From assembly GCF_002291425.1 (NCBI RefSeq), contig NZ_CP014136.1, forward strand, positions 1,364,001-1,428,000: DNA of 64,000 bases, in the 5' to 3' direction. The number at the start of each line of letters is the position of its first letter. Position 1 is the stretch's first letter. The notes under the pieces are model-generated. The model ran no database searches. It was not told the DNA's origin and saw only the letters and a program-made list of their open reading frames with translations. This DNA is from Gibbsiella quercinecans. Its GTDB lineage: Bacteria; Pseudomonadota; Gammaproteobacteria; Enterobacterales; Enterobacteriaceae. Shown here in pieces: positions 29,697 through 37,734 of the stretch. The position numbers and the translations under genes were made by a program.

Positions 29697-29928
29697 GGCC
29701 CGTAACGCTTTTCTGCAACCGAACGTAACAATGGGCGCGCAGCCATGGCTGGCAATAGCAGATAAACCCTCTGCGGTGATTGATACATTCAACGTAAATA
29801 GGGTTATTCACGAGTATAAGAAGTGTTATTGAAAGTAAAAAAATATTTATTCAATAAAAAGAGTGCCGACGAAACGCTAAAAAAGGAGTAAGATAGGCAC
29901 CCTTAATCGTGATGAAGCAAGATGCGCC

Positions 29929-30282
29929 ATGTTGGTAACGCTCGACTGCCCCCTGCAATCCTCAGCACTTTCTGTTAAAAAATTAAAGGAAGTGATTGAA
30001 GGCAATTTGGCTGAACTGGTGCCGGCATTGACCACTGGATTGAGTTTTTATTCTGAAAGTGCGCGTTACGTCCCAAATTCATTAGAAATACTTGAGATTA
30101 AGCCATTGCATAACAACGAATATTCAATGCATTATCGTTATCAATGGGAGATTTTCAACGGTTGTCTGGACATCAGCGCAAAGGAAAACATCACTGATAA
30201 TGTTACCTTTACGCTTAACGATGGGAAGTTGTTATTCGATATAATCGATCGCTCACGCCCATCGACGTTCGATGAATTGTAA
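29929..30282 (+). CDS. Hypothetical protein, 117 residues, upstream of tomB
   Basis: Starts MLVTLDCPLQSSALSVKKL and ends STFDEL. No signal peptide or membrane segment is visible. It is acidic, with alternating hydrophobic/charged stretches (SMHYRYQWEIFNGCLDISAK) suggesting beta strands in the second half. I do not recognise the family. It lies in an AT-rich stretch in the same direction as tomB-hha, 159 bases ahead of tomB, so it is probably separately transcribed. An AAGGAG about 40 bases upstream is too far to serve the ATG. No equivalent is present between acrB and tomB in E. coli. Confidence 0.65.
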   Translation: MLVTLDCPLQSSALSVKKLKEVIEGNLAELVPALTTGLSFYSESARYVPNSLEILEIKPLHNNEYSMHYRYQWEIFNGCLDISAKENITDNVTFTLNDGKLLFDIIDRSRPSTFDEL

Positions 30283-30441
30283 GTTTACGTAATAGTTACA
30301 GGCTAAGTGCGAAAAAATGATTTATATTATTATTGTCGGAGCTTTTTATTAACCGTGGTAAGCCACCTCCGTCAATGATATCAATCAGCTTACTCACAAA
30401 GTGTTGTCAACACCGAAATTAAGACTTGCGGAGGGGATGAT

Positions 30442-30810
30442 ATGGATGAGTATTCGCCTAAGCGGCACGATATTGCTCAACTGAAGTTCTTGTGTGAGAA
30501 TCTTTATGATGAGGGCCTCGCGACAATAGGCGACAGCCATCATGGTTGGGTGAACGATCCAACGTCTTCCGTCAATCTCCAGCTTAACGAGTTGATCGAA
30601 CATATTGCTTCGTTTGTGATGAGTTATAAAATTAAATACATGGACGAAAGCGAACTCTCGGATCTGGTCGAAGAGTATCTCGACGACACTTATACCCTTT
30701 TTAGTAATTACGGTATTAATGATTCAGACTTGGGCCGTTGGCAAAAAACCAAGGCACGATTATTCAGAATGTTCTCAGGAGAGGGCACCTGTACGGCAAT
30801 GAAATCTTAA
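30442..30810 (+). CDS. tomB: TomB (YbaJ), Hha antidote / biofilm modulator
   Basis: Partner of Hha, proposed to neutralise Hha toxicity through cysteine-dependent oxidation and to affect biofilm formation. 122 residues (E. coli 124), beginning MDEYSPKRHDIAQLKFLCEN. The conserved GWVNDPTSSVNLQLNELIEHIA region spans about 34-55 (quoted in part from the frame), and a Cys lies near the C-terminus (GTCTAMKS). GGAGGGGATGAT lies just before the ATG. hha follows 49 bases later. Confidence 0.95.
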   Translation: MDEYSPKRHDIAQLKFLCENLYDEGLATIGDSHHGWVNDPTSSVNLQLNELIEHIASFVMSYKIKYMDESELSDLVEEYLDDTYTLFSNYGINDSDLGRWQKTKARLFRMFSGEGTCTAMKS

Positions 30811-30859
30811 GAGATAATCAACTCTGATTTTTCTCCCTGTTTTTAGATTAAAGGTTACT

Positions 30860-31063
30860 ATGACAAAGATCGACTATTTGATGCGGTTACGTAAATGCAC
30901 CAACCTTGACACGCTGGAGCGTGTTATTGAAAAAAATAAATACGAGCTTTCCGATGACGAGCTTGAGCTGTTTTATTCCGCAGCCGATCACCGCCTGGCG
31001 GAGCTCACCATGAATAAGCTGTATGATAAAATCCCTACCGCAGTCTGGAAATACGTACGCTAA
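30860..31063 (+). CDS. hha: Hha/YmoA-family nucleoid-associated modulator
   Basis: Small helical protein that binds H-NS and strengthens silencing of AT-rich, horizontally acquired genes. 67 residues, the length of Yersinia YmoA and shorter than E. coli Hha (72). Family motif [21 protein letters not shown] (5-25) is visible in part, with [21 protein letters not shown] in the middle. A GGTTACT region precedes the start, and the Shine-Dalgarno sequence is weak. Co-oriented with tomB as an operon. Confidence 0.96.
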   Translation: MTKIDYLMRLRKCTNLDTLERVIEKNKYELSDDELELFYSAADHRLAELTMNKLYDKIPTAVWKYVR

Positions 31064-31098
31064 AAACATTGAGCCGATATACTATCGGCCTCAATGTT
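31062..31098. terminator. Long hairpin beyond hha, T tract on the minus strand
   Basis: AACATTGAG-CCGATA pairs with TATCGG-CCTCAATGTT with a single bulge (31065-31098). On the plus strand it is followed by TACAATT. On the minus strand it is followed by TTTTTA, so it looks stronger as a terminator for leftward transcription, possibly of a lost gene to its right. Confidence 0.6.
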
Positions 31099-31129
31099 AC
31101 AATTAATATCAATTTCCCTATTTATTTTA

Positions 31130-31275
31130 CGTATTTTCCTATTGCATACGCTTATGTCCCTGGCCTGGCTAAGTTCAATTAGCGCAGCAGTACGCGATAC
31201 ATCAGGTTGTATGTAGAGTGCTTGCAACTCGCCCCAGCGAGTCGTCCCAGCGGCATTTGAATCCGCGCCAGGCAA
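31130..31275 (-). pseudogene. Possible remnant of a GNAT acetyltransferase
   Basis: A minus-strand frame reads WGELQALYIQPDVSR followed by AALIELSQARD. This resembles the beta-4 / motif A region of GNAT acetyltransferases (LYV.P..R...G.ALL) with the acetyl-CoA loop glycines missing. The frame has no supported start and no other recognisable GNAT parts. It runs towards the minus-strand terminator at 31062-31098, which would suit the end of such a gene. Weak evidence. Confidence 0.25.
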
Positions 31276-31628
31276 ATGTCTCCGCCGTATCCGACGCGTG
31301 AATACTTACCTAAGTCAGCACATTGGGATTAATGCGTTATCTCCGCATTACCATTGAAGATGGTGTGGGTACTGCCAGCATGGAATATTGAGCCATTCTA
31401 TATCAGCTATTACCTACGGCTGACTTCCTCTCTCTTTTATCTCCTCATCTGACGGGCTATACCGGGTTAGCCATTTTGTGGCTGTAGTAAATGTTAAGCC
31501 GCGTTTGATATGGCAAAACAGGGAACCAAAGCAAAATAAGCCCCACAGAAGAATGCGGGCAGGATGGTGCGTTCAAGGCACGGGCGGTTATACAAAGACA
31601 GGAGAAAGGGGATTATCAGGCTGAAATT
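31276..31628. other. Intergenic stretch with no gene identified
   Basis: Between hha and the 4.5S RNA gene, and more AT-rich than its surroundings. I see no frame with a start, ribosome site and recognisable protein on either strand. It may hold decayed sequence continuous with the GNAT-like remnant. Confidence 0.5.
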
Positions 31629-31741
31629 GGTGGAGGCCCTGCCAGCTACATCCCGGCACACACGTCACCTGCTGCGGCTGCTTCCTTCCGGACCTGACCG
31701 AGTTCACAAGTTAGTGTTGCGGGAGAACCAACAGGGCCTCC
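31629..31741 (-). ncRNA. ffs: 4.5S RNA of the signal recognition particle
   Basis: The minus strand reads GGAGGCCCTGTTGGTTCTCC at the 5' end and GTAGCTGGCAGGGCCTCCACC at the 3' end (last part shown by motif). The ends pair to close the hairpin. The conserved Ffh-binding loop GTCAGGTCCGGAAGGAAGCA lies in the middle. About 113 nt, like E. coli (114). The RNA pairs with Ffh to target membrane proteins to the translocon. A promoter lies upstream, with a short leader probably removed by RNase P. Confidence 0.97.
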
Positions 31742-31773
31742 ATTGACGGCTTCGTTATTCTGAAGCGGTGGGC

Positions 31774-31802
31774 ATTATCGGTGATGGCCAGCCAAATAGC
31801 AA
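31774..31802 (-). promoter_or_regulatory. Sigma-70 promoter of ffs
   Basis: On the minus strand TTGCTA (31802-31797), a 17-base spacer and GATAAT (31779-31774), followed by a GC-rich discriminator typical of stable-RNA genes. The distance leaves a leader of about 25 nt before the mature 4.5S 5' end. Confidence 0.75.
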
Positions 31803-31888
31803 GCCAAGCCGGGCCAACCGCTGTTTTCTTACCCACTGCGCCTGTGGCACAATTTCAGCCATGATGCTAAACAGTAGGAATGTGAAAC

Positions 31889-32203
31889 ATGGAGCAGCAA
31901 GACGCGTCGTTCCGCCAACGCGTATTTCAGGTGATTGCCGCCATCCCCTACGGCAAGGTCACCACCTATGGCGAAGTGGCGCGCCTGGCCGGCTCCCCGC
32001 GCGCAGCGCGCCAGGTGGGCGGGGTGTTAAAGAAATTACCGGCAGGCTCAACGCTGCCGTGGCACCGGGTGATCAACCGCCATGGGCAAATTTCACTGCA
32101 AGGGGAAGATTTCCAACGCCAGCGACAGGCGCTGCTGGAAGAAGGGATTATATTCGCCGCCAACAGCACCGTGGATTTATCCGTTTACGGCTGGCGCTGG
32201 TAA
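31889..32203 (+). CDS. atl: Atl (YbaZ), alkyltransferase-like DNA-binding protein
   Basis: Binds O6-alkylguanine and flags it for nucleotide excision repair without transferring the alkyl group. 104 residues with the MGMT DNA-binding fold (VFQVIAAIPYGKVTTYGEVA, 12-31). The active-site motif is PWHR (57-60), with tryptophan in place of the cysteine of true methyltransferases, so it cannot act as an alkyltransferase. Diverges from ffs, as in E. coli. Confidence 0.95.
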   Translation: MEQQDASFRQRVFQVIAAIPYGKVTTYGEVARLAGSPRAARQVGGVLKKLPAGSTLPWHRVINRHGQISLQGEDFQRQRQALLEEGIIFAANSTVDLSVYGWRW

Positions 32204-32246
32204 CGCCCTTCCCCGGCGCGTACCGGGGAAGGCAAACCCTGATGAT

Positions 32247-32741
32247 TTAAGGTTGGTTGGTTAACGTTCCCTGCACCGGTACGTTCTGCACCGGCACCAA
32301 CAACAAGTCGGCGCGAGCGCCGTTGCGGTTTAGTACCTGCTGGATAGTATCGGTGATAAAGGTCATCTGCCCATTCACGGTGATCGCCGCGCTCAGGATA
32401 ATGCGCGCGTTTGGCTGGATATCGGCCGGGTTAAAGGGCACCACAAAGGTAAACGGCGCCTGCTGGCCTTCGGTACGGATCACCCGCTGGGCAATCACTT
32501 TGGAAGGCGCATCAGACACGGATGCATCAGATAGCGTTACCGTCAGCACCGCATCAGGCGGCAGCGCTACACGCTGGCGGATATTCACCGTCCCGGTGAC
32601 CGCCGGGCCACGGATCTGCAGCTGCTGCGGCGTTGCCGGGCTACCAGGCGTCGGCGTGGGGACATCCCCGCTTTTCTGTGCGCACCCAGCCAAAGCGATA
32701 GCCAGTAGCGCAGCACCGCTCGTCAATTGCCAGAGTTTCAT
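32247..32741 (-). CDS. ybaY: YbaY-family lipoprotein
   Basis: Predicted outer-membrane or periplasmic lipoprotein: signal peptide with lipobox LAGC (Cys20), then a Pro/Thr-rich linker (21-42). A beta-rich YbaY/META-like secreted domain follows (GTVNIRQRVALPPDAVLTVT, then PFNPADIQPNARIILSAAI). 164 residues, shorter than E. coli YbaY (190). Function unknown. Convergent with atl and divergent from tesB, as in E. coli. Confidence 0.9.
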   Translation of the reverse strand: MKLWQLTSGAALLAIALAGCAQKSGDVPTPTPGSPATPQQLQIRGPAVTGTVNIRQRVALPPDAVLTVTLSDASVSDAPSKVIAQRVIRTEGQQAPFTFVVPFNPADIQPNARIILSAAITVNGQMTFITDTIQQVLNRNGARADLLLVPVQNVPVQGTLTNQP

Positions 32742-32968
32742 GGTTCAGCCTCCTTTTTATTATCAATGCGTTGGCGGTTTTAACCACCTTAAATATTAAA
32801 GTTAGCACATTATCCTGATAACACACGGACGTTCGATTATTAATTATACAACCCGCTGATTACACGGGTAATTAAACACACGCACTTTTGCCACGCAACG
32901 CGGTATATTGACGTGCTGCCCCCCACTTCCGCACACTGCGCCAGAGACAAGAAATAAAGGATGAATGC

Positions 32969-33835
32969 ATGAGCCAGGCATTAAAAAACCTCCTCGATCT
33001 GCTCGATCTGGAGAAAATAGAAGAAGGGCTGTTCCGCGGCCAAAGTGAAGACCTTGGCCTGCGCCAGGTGTTCGGCGGCCAGGTTGTCGGCCAGGCGCTG
33101 TATGCCGCCAAACAAACGGTGCCGGCTGAACGCACGGTGCACTCATTTCATAGCTATTTCCTGCGCCCCGGCGATAGCAGCAAAGCGATTGTCTACGATG
33201 TGGAAAACCTGCGCGATGGCAACAGTTTCAGCGCCCGCCGGATCAGCGCGATTCAAAACGGCAAACCGATCTTCTACATGACGGCATCGTTCCAGAGCCA
33301 GGAAAGCGGCTTTGAACACCAAAACACCATGCCGGATGTGCCGCCGCCGGAAACGCTGATGTCGGAATCCGAGATCGCGCAGAAAGTCGCCCACCTGCTG
33401 CCGGAAACGATCCGCGATAAGTTCACCGGCCAAAAACCGATTGAAATGCGCCCGGTTAAATTCCATAACCCGCTGCAGGGCAGCGTAGAAGAACCCCACC
33501 GCTACGTTTGGTTTCGCGCCAACGGCAGCATGCCGGACGATCTGCGCACCCATCAATACCTGCTGGGCTATGCGTCTGACTTCAACTTTTTGCCGACCGC
33601 GCTCCAACCCCATGGGCATGGCTTCCTTGAACCCGGCATGCAGGTTGCCACCATCGATCACTCGATGTGGTTCCATCGTCCTTTCCGCCTGGATGACTGG
33701 CTGCTGTATGCGGTAGAAAGCCCTTCAGCCTCCGGCGCGCGCGGCTTTGTGCGCGGCCAGTTCTATACCCGAGACGGCATTTTGGTCGCCAGTACGGTGC
33801 AGGAAGGCGTTATCCGCCGCCATTCGGGGGAATAA
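32969..33835 (+). CDS. tesB: TesB, acyl-CoA thioesterase II
   Basis: Hydrolyses medium- and long-chain acyl-CoA esters; cytosolic double-hotdog enzyme. 288 residues (E. coli 286), beginning [20 protein letters not shown]. The family stretch [19 protein letters not shown] lies near residues 31-49. The C-terminal hotdog has the [15 protein letters not shown] and [21 protein letters not shown] regions holding the catalytic Asp/Thr/Gln. Followed by a terminator shared with amtB. Confidence 0.97.
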   Translation: MSQALKNLLDLLDLEKIEEGLFRGQSEDLGLRQVFGGQVVGQALYAAKQTVPAERTVHSFHSYFLRPGDSSKAIVYDVENLRDGNSFSARRISAIQNGKPIFYMTASFQSQESGFEHQNTMPDVPPPETLMSESEIAQKVAHLLPETIRDKFTGQKPIEMRPVKFHNPLQGSVEEPHRYVWFRANGSMPDDLRTHQYLLGYASDFNFLPTALQPHGHGFLEPGMQVATIDHSMWFHRPFRLDDWLLYAVESPSASGARGFVRGQFYTRDGILVASTVQEGVIRRHSGE

Positions 33836-33840
33836 AAAAG

Positions 33841-33872
33841 CAAAAGGGCGATGTCACCATCGCCCTTTTTTA
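33841..33872. terminator. Bidirectional terminator between tesB and amtB
   Basis: AAAAGGGCGATG pairs with CATCGCCCTTTT across a 4-base loop, with T6 on the plus strand and an A-rich left side giving T residues on the minus strand. It lies between convergent genes. Confidence 0.88.
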
Positions 33873-33919
33873 TCGTTATATTTTTATTAACTATTCAGCG
33901 CACTGCCCATCTTCGATGT

Positions 33920-35206
33920 TTATTCGTTGTAGGCACTTTCACCATGGCTGTTGAGATCCAAGCCTTCGCGTTCTTGATCTTCCGGTACACGCAGGCCAAC
34001 GATAGCACCCGCAACCTTGAAGGCGATGAACGCGGCCACGCTTGACCATACCAGAGTAATCACTACGCTAACCAGCTGCACCCATACCTGATGGCCCATG
34101 GTCACGCCTTCTGCGTAGCCAGTGCCGCCCAGAGAAGAAGCGGTAAACACGCCGGTCAGGATACAGCCAACGATACCGCACACGCCGTGCACACCAAACA
34201 CGTCACAGGTATCATCCACTTTCAGCCATTTTTTCAGCGTTACCACACCCCACAGACCGGCAATGCCGCCCACCAGGCCGATAATCAACGCACCGCCAAC
34301 ACCCACGGTACCCGCAGCCGGCGTAATCGCAACCAGGCCAGCGATACAGCCGGAGCTTGCGCCCAGCAGTGAAGGCTTGCCGCGCAGGATCCATTCCGCA
34401 AAGGTCCAGGACAGGATTGCCCCAGCAGTTGCGATAACCGTGTTCAGGAACGCCAGAGCGGCAATCCCGTTCGCGGCGCTGGCAGAACCGGCGTTAAAGC
34501 CGAACCAGCCGATATACAGGATAGTCGCACCGGTGAATACCATCGGCAGGTTATGCGGTTTGAACGCTTCTTTACCAAACCCAGCACGTTTACCCAACAG
34601 GTAAGCGCCAATCAGGCCAGCACTTGCCGCATTGATGTGCACCACGGTGCCGCCGGCAAAGTCCAGCGCGCCGTCGGCAGCCAGGTAACCACCGCCCCAC
34701 ACCATGTGAGCGATCGGCAGATAGGAAATGGTGAACCAGATCGCAGCGAAAATCAGCACTGCGGAGAAACGGATACGTTCAGCAAACGCACCAATCACCA
34801 GCGCCACGGTAATGCACGCAAAGGAGCATTGGAACGCGACGTGAACCATTTGGCTAAAGGTACCGGTCAGGCTTTCCACACCAATACCTTTCAGCAGCGC
34901 CGTTTGAAAGCCGCCGAAGAACGCATTGCCTTCGCTGAACGCCAGGCTATAACCATACAGCACCCAGAGCACACAGATCATCGCAAACGTCACGGCAACC
35001 TGAGTCAGCATAGACAATATGTTTTTAGAACGCAGCAAACCGCCGTAGAACAGCGCAATGCCAGGCATAGTCATGAACAGCACCAAAGCGGTGCAAATCA
35101 TCATAAATGCGTTATCACCAGTATCTGCCACTGCCGGAGCCGCCATGGCCAAAGAAGGAGCCATAGTCAGCGTACCCAGGCCCAACATGGATAAAAGTTT
35201 TTTCAT
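33920..35206 (-). CDS. amtB: AmtB, ammonium transporter
   Basis: Trimeric inner-membrane ammonium channel used when nitrogen is scarce. I use the ATG at 35206 (MKKLLSMLGLGTLTM); 428 residues equals E. coli. A signal peptide ends near AMA. Eleven membrane segments carry GGTVVHINAASAGL (about 162-175) with the first pore His, and FGVHGVCGIVG (about 316) with the second. The tail LRVPEDQEREGLDLNSHGE binds GlnK. It follows glnK by 38 bases in one operon. Confidence 0.97.
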   Translation of the reverse strand: MKKLLSMLGLGTLTMAPSLAMAAPAVADTGDNAFMMICTALVLFMTMPGIALFYGGLLRSKNILSMLTQVAVTFAMICVLWVLYGYSLAFSEGNAFFGGFQTALLKGIGVESLTGTFSQMVHVAFQCSFACITVALVIGAFAERIRFSAVLIFAAIWFTISYLPIAHMVWGGGYLAADGALDFAGGTVVHINAASAGLIGAYLLGKRAGFGKEAFKPHNLPMVFTGATILYIGWFGFNAGSASAANGIAALAFLNTVIATAGAILSWTFAEWILRGKPSLLGASSGCIAGLVAITPAAGTVGVGGALIIGLVGGIAGLWGVVTLKKWLKVDDTCDVFGVHGVCGIVGCILTGVFTASSLGGTGYAEGVTMGHQVWVQLVSVVITLVWSSVAAFIAFKVAGAIVGLRVPEDQEREGLDLNSHGESAYNE

Positions 35207-35244
35207 TATCAATCCATCCCCATTTACTTAACTGAGCCTGTGAT

Positions 35245-35583
35245 TTACAGAGCTGCTTCGTCTGTTTCGCCTGTGCGAATACGAATAACACGTTGCAATT
35301 CGGCAACGAAAATTTTGCCATCACCAATCTTACCGGTGTAGGCCGCCTTACTAATAACATCAATAACTTCATCCAACTGATCGTCGGCGATTGCGATATC
35401 AATTTTAACTTTAGGTAAGAAGTTGACGCTGTATTCGGCTCCACGATAAAGCTCAGCATGCCCCTTCTGGCGACCAAACCCTTTCACTTCGGTTACGGTC
35501 AGCCCTTGAATACCCACAGAGGATAGGGCTTCACGCACGTCCTCCAGTTTGAATGGCTTTATCACCACGGTAACCAGCTTCAT
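35245..35583 (-). CDS. glnK: GlnK, PII nitrogen signalling protein
   Basis: Trimeric sensor that blocks AmtB when ammonium is ample and is uridylylated at Tyr51. The ATG at 35583 (MKLVTVVIKPFKLEDV) follows GGAGGGGG and gives 112 residues, as in E. coli. The T loop GHAELYRGAEY (41-51) contains the modification site. A sigma-54 promoter and an NtrC site lie upstream, so glnK-amtB is nitrogen-controlled. Confidence 0.98.
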   Translation of the reverse strand: MKLVTVVIKPFKLEDVREALSSVGIQGLTVTEVKGFGRQKGHAELYRGAEYSVNFLPKVKIDIAIADDQLDEVIDVISKAAYTGKIGDGKIFVAELQRVIRIRTGETDEAAL

Positions 35584-35635
35584 ATTGCCCCCTCCACGAA
35601 TTAAGCTCAAACTCACCCTTGTACGGGGGTATTAA

Positions 35636-35651
35636 AGCAAAGGTTATGCCA
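35636..35651 (-). promoter_or_regulatory. Sigma-54 promoter of glnK-amtB
   Basis: The minus strand reads TGGCATAACCTTTGCT, matching the -24 (TGGCA) and -12 (TTGC) elements with the correct spacing. It lies about 55 bases before the glnK start. Confidence 0.88.
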
Positions 35652-35757
35652 CAAATAATTTTGCGCAGAATTTCAGCGAATTAACCGTTGGAGACGCAGC
35701 CAAGGGCACTACAGGGCGTGCGCGGTGTTAGCCGTTGCCTGCAAAGATTCGTGAACG

Positions 35758-35774
35758 CGCACCATTATAGTGCA
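35758..35774. promoter_or_regulatory. NtrC binding site upstream of glnK
   Basis: CGCACCATTATAGTGCA matches the NtrC consensus TGCACCAnnnTGGTGCA in all but two defined positions. It lies about 110-120 bases upstream of the sigma-54 promoter, a normal enhancer distance. Confidence 0.78.
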
Positions 35775-35878
35775 TCATGTGCCAAAAAAGCGCATGCCGG
35801 GGTGTTTAAGGGAGAGAATGCCTGATCGTGGTGCGTGGGCATTTTTACGGTGCGCCGCGCGGCCAGGCACGATATTGA

Positions 35879-35902
35879 TTTCCTCTCCTGCCGGAGAGGA
35901 AA
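35879..35902. terminator. Hairpin between mdlB and the glnK control region
   Basis: A perfect 10-bp stem, TTTCCTCTCC with GGAGAGGAAA, and a 4-base loop. It lies 54 bases past the mdlB stop on the minus strand. No strong T run follows, so termination is likely but not certain; it would insulate glnK from mdlAB transcription. Confidence 0.55.
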
Positions 35903-35955
35903 TTGCGCTGACAAGTGCGAACGTGAAGTGACGACAGGCCAATACGGCATCGCCG

Positions 35956-37734
35956 CTATGCGGGCTGAGAGTCCTCCTGCATTGCAGCGGCCAGCTCATC
36001 CCCCACCAGTTGCAATTGATACATCTGATAGTAGCGGCCTCGTTGCGCCAGCAACTGCTGGTGCGCCCCCTGTTCGACTGCGTGGCCGTGGTGCAATACC
36101 AGGATGGTATCCGCATCAACAATGGTAGACAGGCGGTGAGCAATCACGACCAGCGTCGTCTGTTCACGAATCAGGCCCAGGGCACGCTGAATCGCCTGTT
36201 CCGTGCCGGAATCAATATTGGCGGTGGCTTCGTCGAGGATCAGGATCTGCGGCGCCTGCACCAGGACACGCGCCATGGCCAGCAACTGCTTCTGCCCGAC
36301 CGACAGATTATTCCCCTGTTCCCCCAGGCGAGTATGGATACCCTGGGAAAAACCGCGCACCAGCTCGGCCAGTTGCACCGTTTCCAACGCCTGCCAGACC
36401 GCCGCTTCGCTAATATCGCGCCCCAGCGTGACATTGGCCAGCACCGAATCGGCCATCACCACCGGATCCTGCTGCACCATGGCCACGCTCTGGCGCAGCG
36501 CCCGGTGTGACAGGCTGGGCAACGGCCGGCCATCCAGCCGCACCTCGCCCTCATTGACCGGATAATAGCCCATCAGCAAATTCGCCAGCGTGCTTTTACC
36601 GCTGCCGGTGTGGCCCACCAGCGCCACAAAGCCGCGGGAAGGCACCCGAAGCGAGATATGCTGCAAGACCGGCTTATCGTGACGGTAGGCAAAGCTGACG
36701 TTGGCAACCTCGATGCTGCCGCTGGCCAACGGCCGATCGTCAGCACCATAGCTTTGCTGGCGGCGATCCATCAATTCAAAGATGCGCTCACCGGCAACCA
36801 CCGCCTGCTGCAGCATAGATTGCTGCGACGTCAGCGCGATCAACGGCTCGTTCAGGCGCCCAAGGTAACTGATAAAGGCATACAGCACCCCCACGCCGAT
36901 TGTGCCTTGCCCCCCAAGGCTGAACAGCATCAGCAGGCCGCAAAGCACCATGGCGGAAAACAGGCTGAGCAACGGCCGCAACAGGAAACCGTCAAGGCGC
37001 AATGTCTGCATACGCGCGAAATAATGCGCACGGCTGGCGTTGTTCATCTTCTCACTGAAGCGGGCTTGTTGACGAAACTGCTGGATAACGCTCATGCCGT
37101 TAATCACTTCGTTGAAGCCATTATTGATATCAGCCAGATAGTGGCGCACCCGGCGGACAATCGGCGTGCTGTAGTATTGGTATACCCACATCACTACGAT
37201 CACCGCCGGGAAAATGCAGATCGCCACCAGCGCCATCCGCCAGTTAAGGCCAAACATCGCTACCAGCATCGAGCCGATCAACGCCGCGCTTTTCAGCACG
37301 GTGGAGACGACCGTGACATACAGATCCTTGATGACTTCGGTGTCGTTGGTCACGCGCGAGATCAACTGCCCTACCGGCTGGGTATCAAAGGCGCTGAGCG
37401 GCTGGCGCAAGGCCGCGTCCATCACCTCGGTGCGCAAACGCTGCACCACACCGACCGCCGCCCGGTTGAACAAAATGGCCTGAAAGTAGTGCAACGCCGC
37501 CGCCAACAGCTCCAGCAACACATAGGCCACCGCCAGCCCGGCGGTGATCATCACCGGCAGATTTCCTTTGGACACATAGCTATCAATAAAATAGCTGACC
37601 AAAATCGGCCCGGCGACTTCGGCCGCCGCGGCAATCCATAGCATCACCACTGCCAGACCCAGCATTTTACGGTATGGCGATCCATAGGCCAGCAGCCGTT
37701 TCAGCGTCGGCCACTGCTTTTGCACATTATTCAT
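35956..37734 (-). CDS. mdlB: MdlB, ABC exporter half-transporter
   Basis: Multidrug-resistance-like ABC half-transporter, presumed to pair with MdlA; substrate unknown. 592 residues. Six membrane segments lie in the N-terminal part (about 20-310). The nucleotide-binding domain has Walker [10 protein letters not shown] near residue 372, the signature NLSVGQKQL near 475 (V replacing the usual G in LSGGQ) and Walker [13 protein letters not shown]. It overlaps mdlA by 8 bases. Confidence 0.95.
   Translation of the reverse strand: MNNVQKQWPTLKRLLAYGSPYRKMLGLAVVMLWIAAAAEVAGPILVSYFIDSYVSKGNLPVMITAGLAVAYVLLELLAAALHYFQAILFNRAAVGVVQRLRTEVMDAALRQPLSAFDTQPVGQLISRVTNDTEVIKDLYVTVVSTVLKSAALIGSMLVAMFGLNWRMALVAICIFPAVIVVMWVYQYYSTPIVRRVRHYLADINNGFNEVINGMSVIQQFRQQARFSEKMNNASRAHYFARMQTLRLDGFLLRPLLSLFSAMVLCGLLMLFSLGGQGTIGVGVLYAFISYLGRLNEPLIALTSQQSMLQQAVVAGERIFELMDRRQQSYGADDRPLASGSIEVANVSFAYRHDKPVLQHISLRVPSRGFVALVGHTGSGKSTLANLLMGYYPVNEGEVRLDGRPLPSLSHRALRQSVAMVQQDPVVMADSVLANVTLGRDISEAAVWQALETVQLAELVRGFSQGIHTRLGEQGNNLSVGQKQLLAMARVLVQAPQILILDEATANIDSGTEQAIQRALGLIREQTTLVVIAHRLSTIVDADTILVLHHGHAVEQGAHQQLLAQRGRYYQMYQLQLVGDELAAAMQEDSQPA

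Noticed and set aside
31060..31275. A 71-codon minus-strand gene between hha and ffs
   Set aside because: Starts with TTG without a ribosome site and reads through the terminator hairpin; only a fragment looks protein-like, so it is listed as a possible remnant and not a gene.
36610..37641. 343-codon plus-strand frame opposite mdlB
   Set aside because: Antisense shadow of a strongly supported ABC transporter gene.
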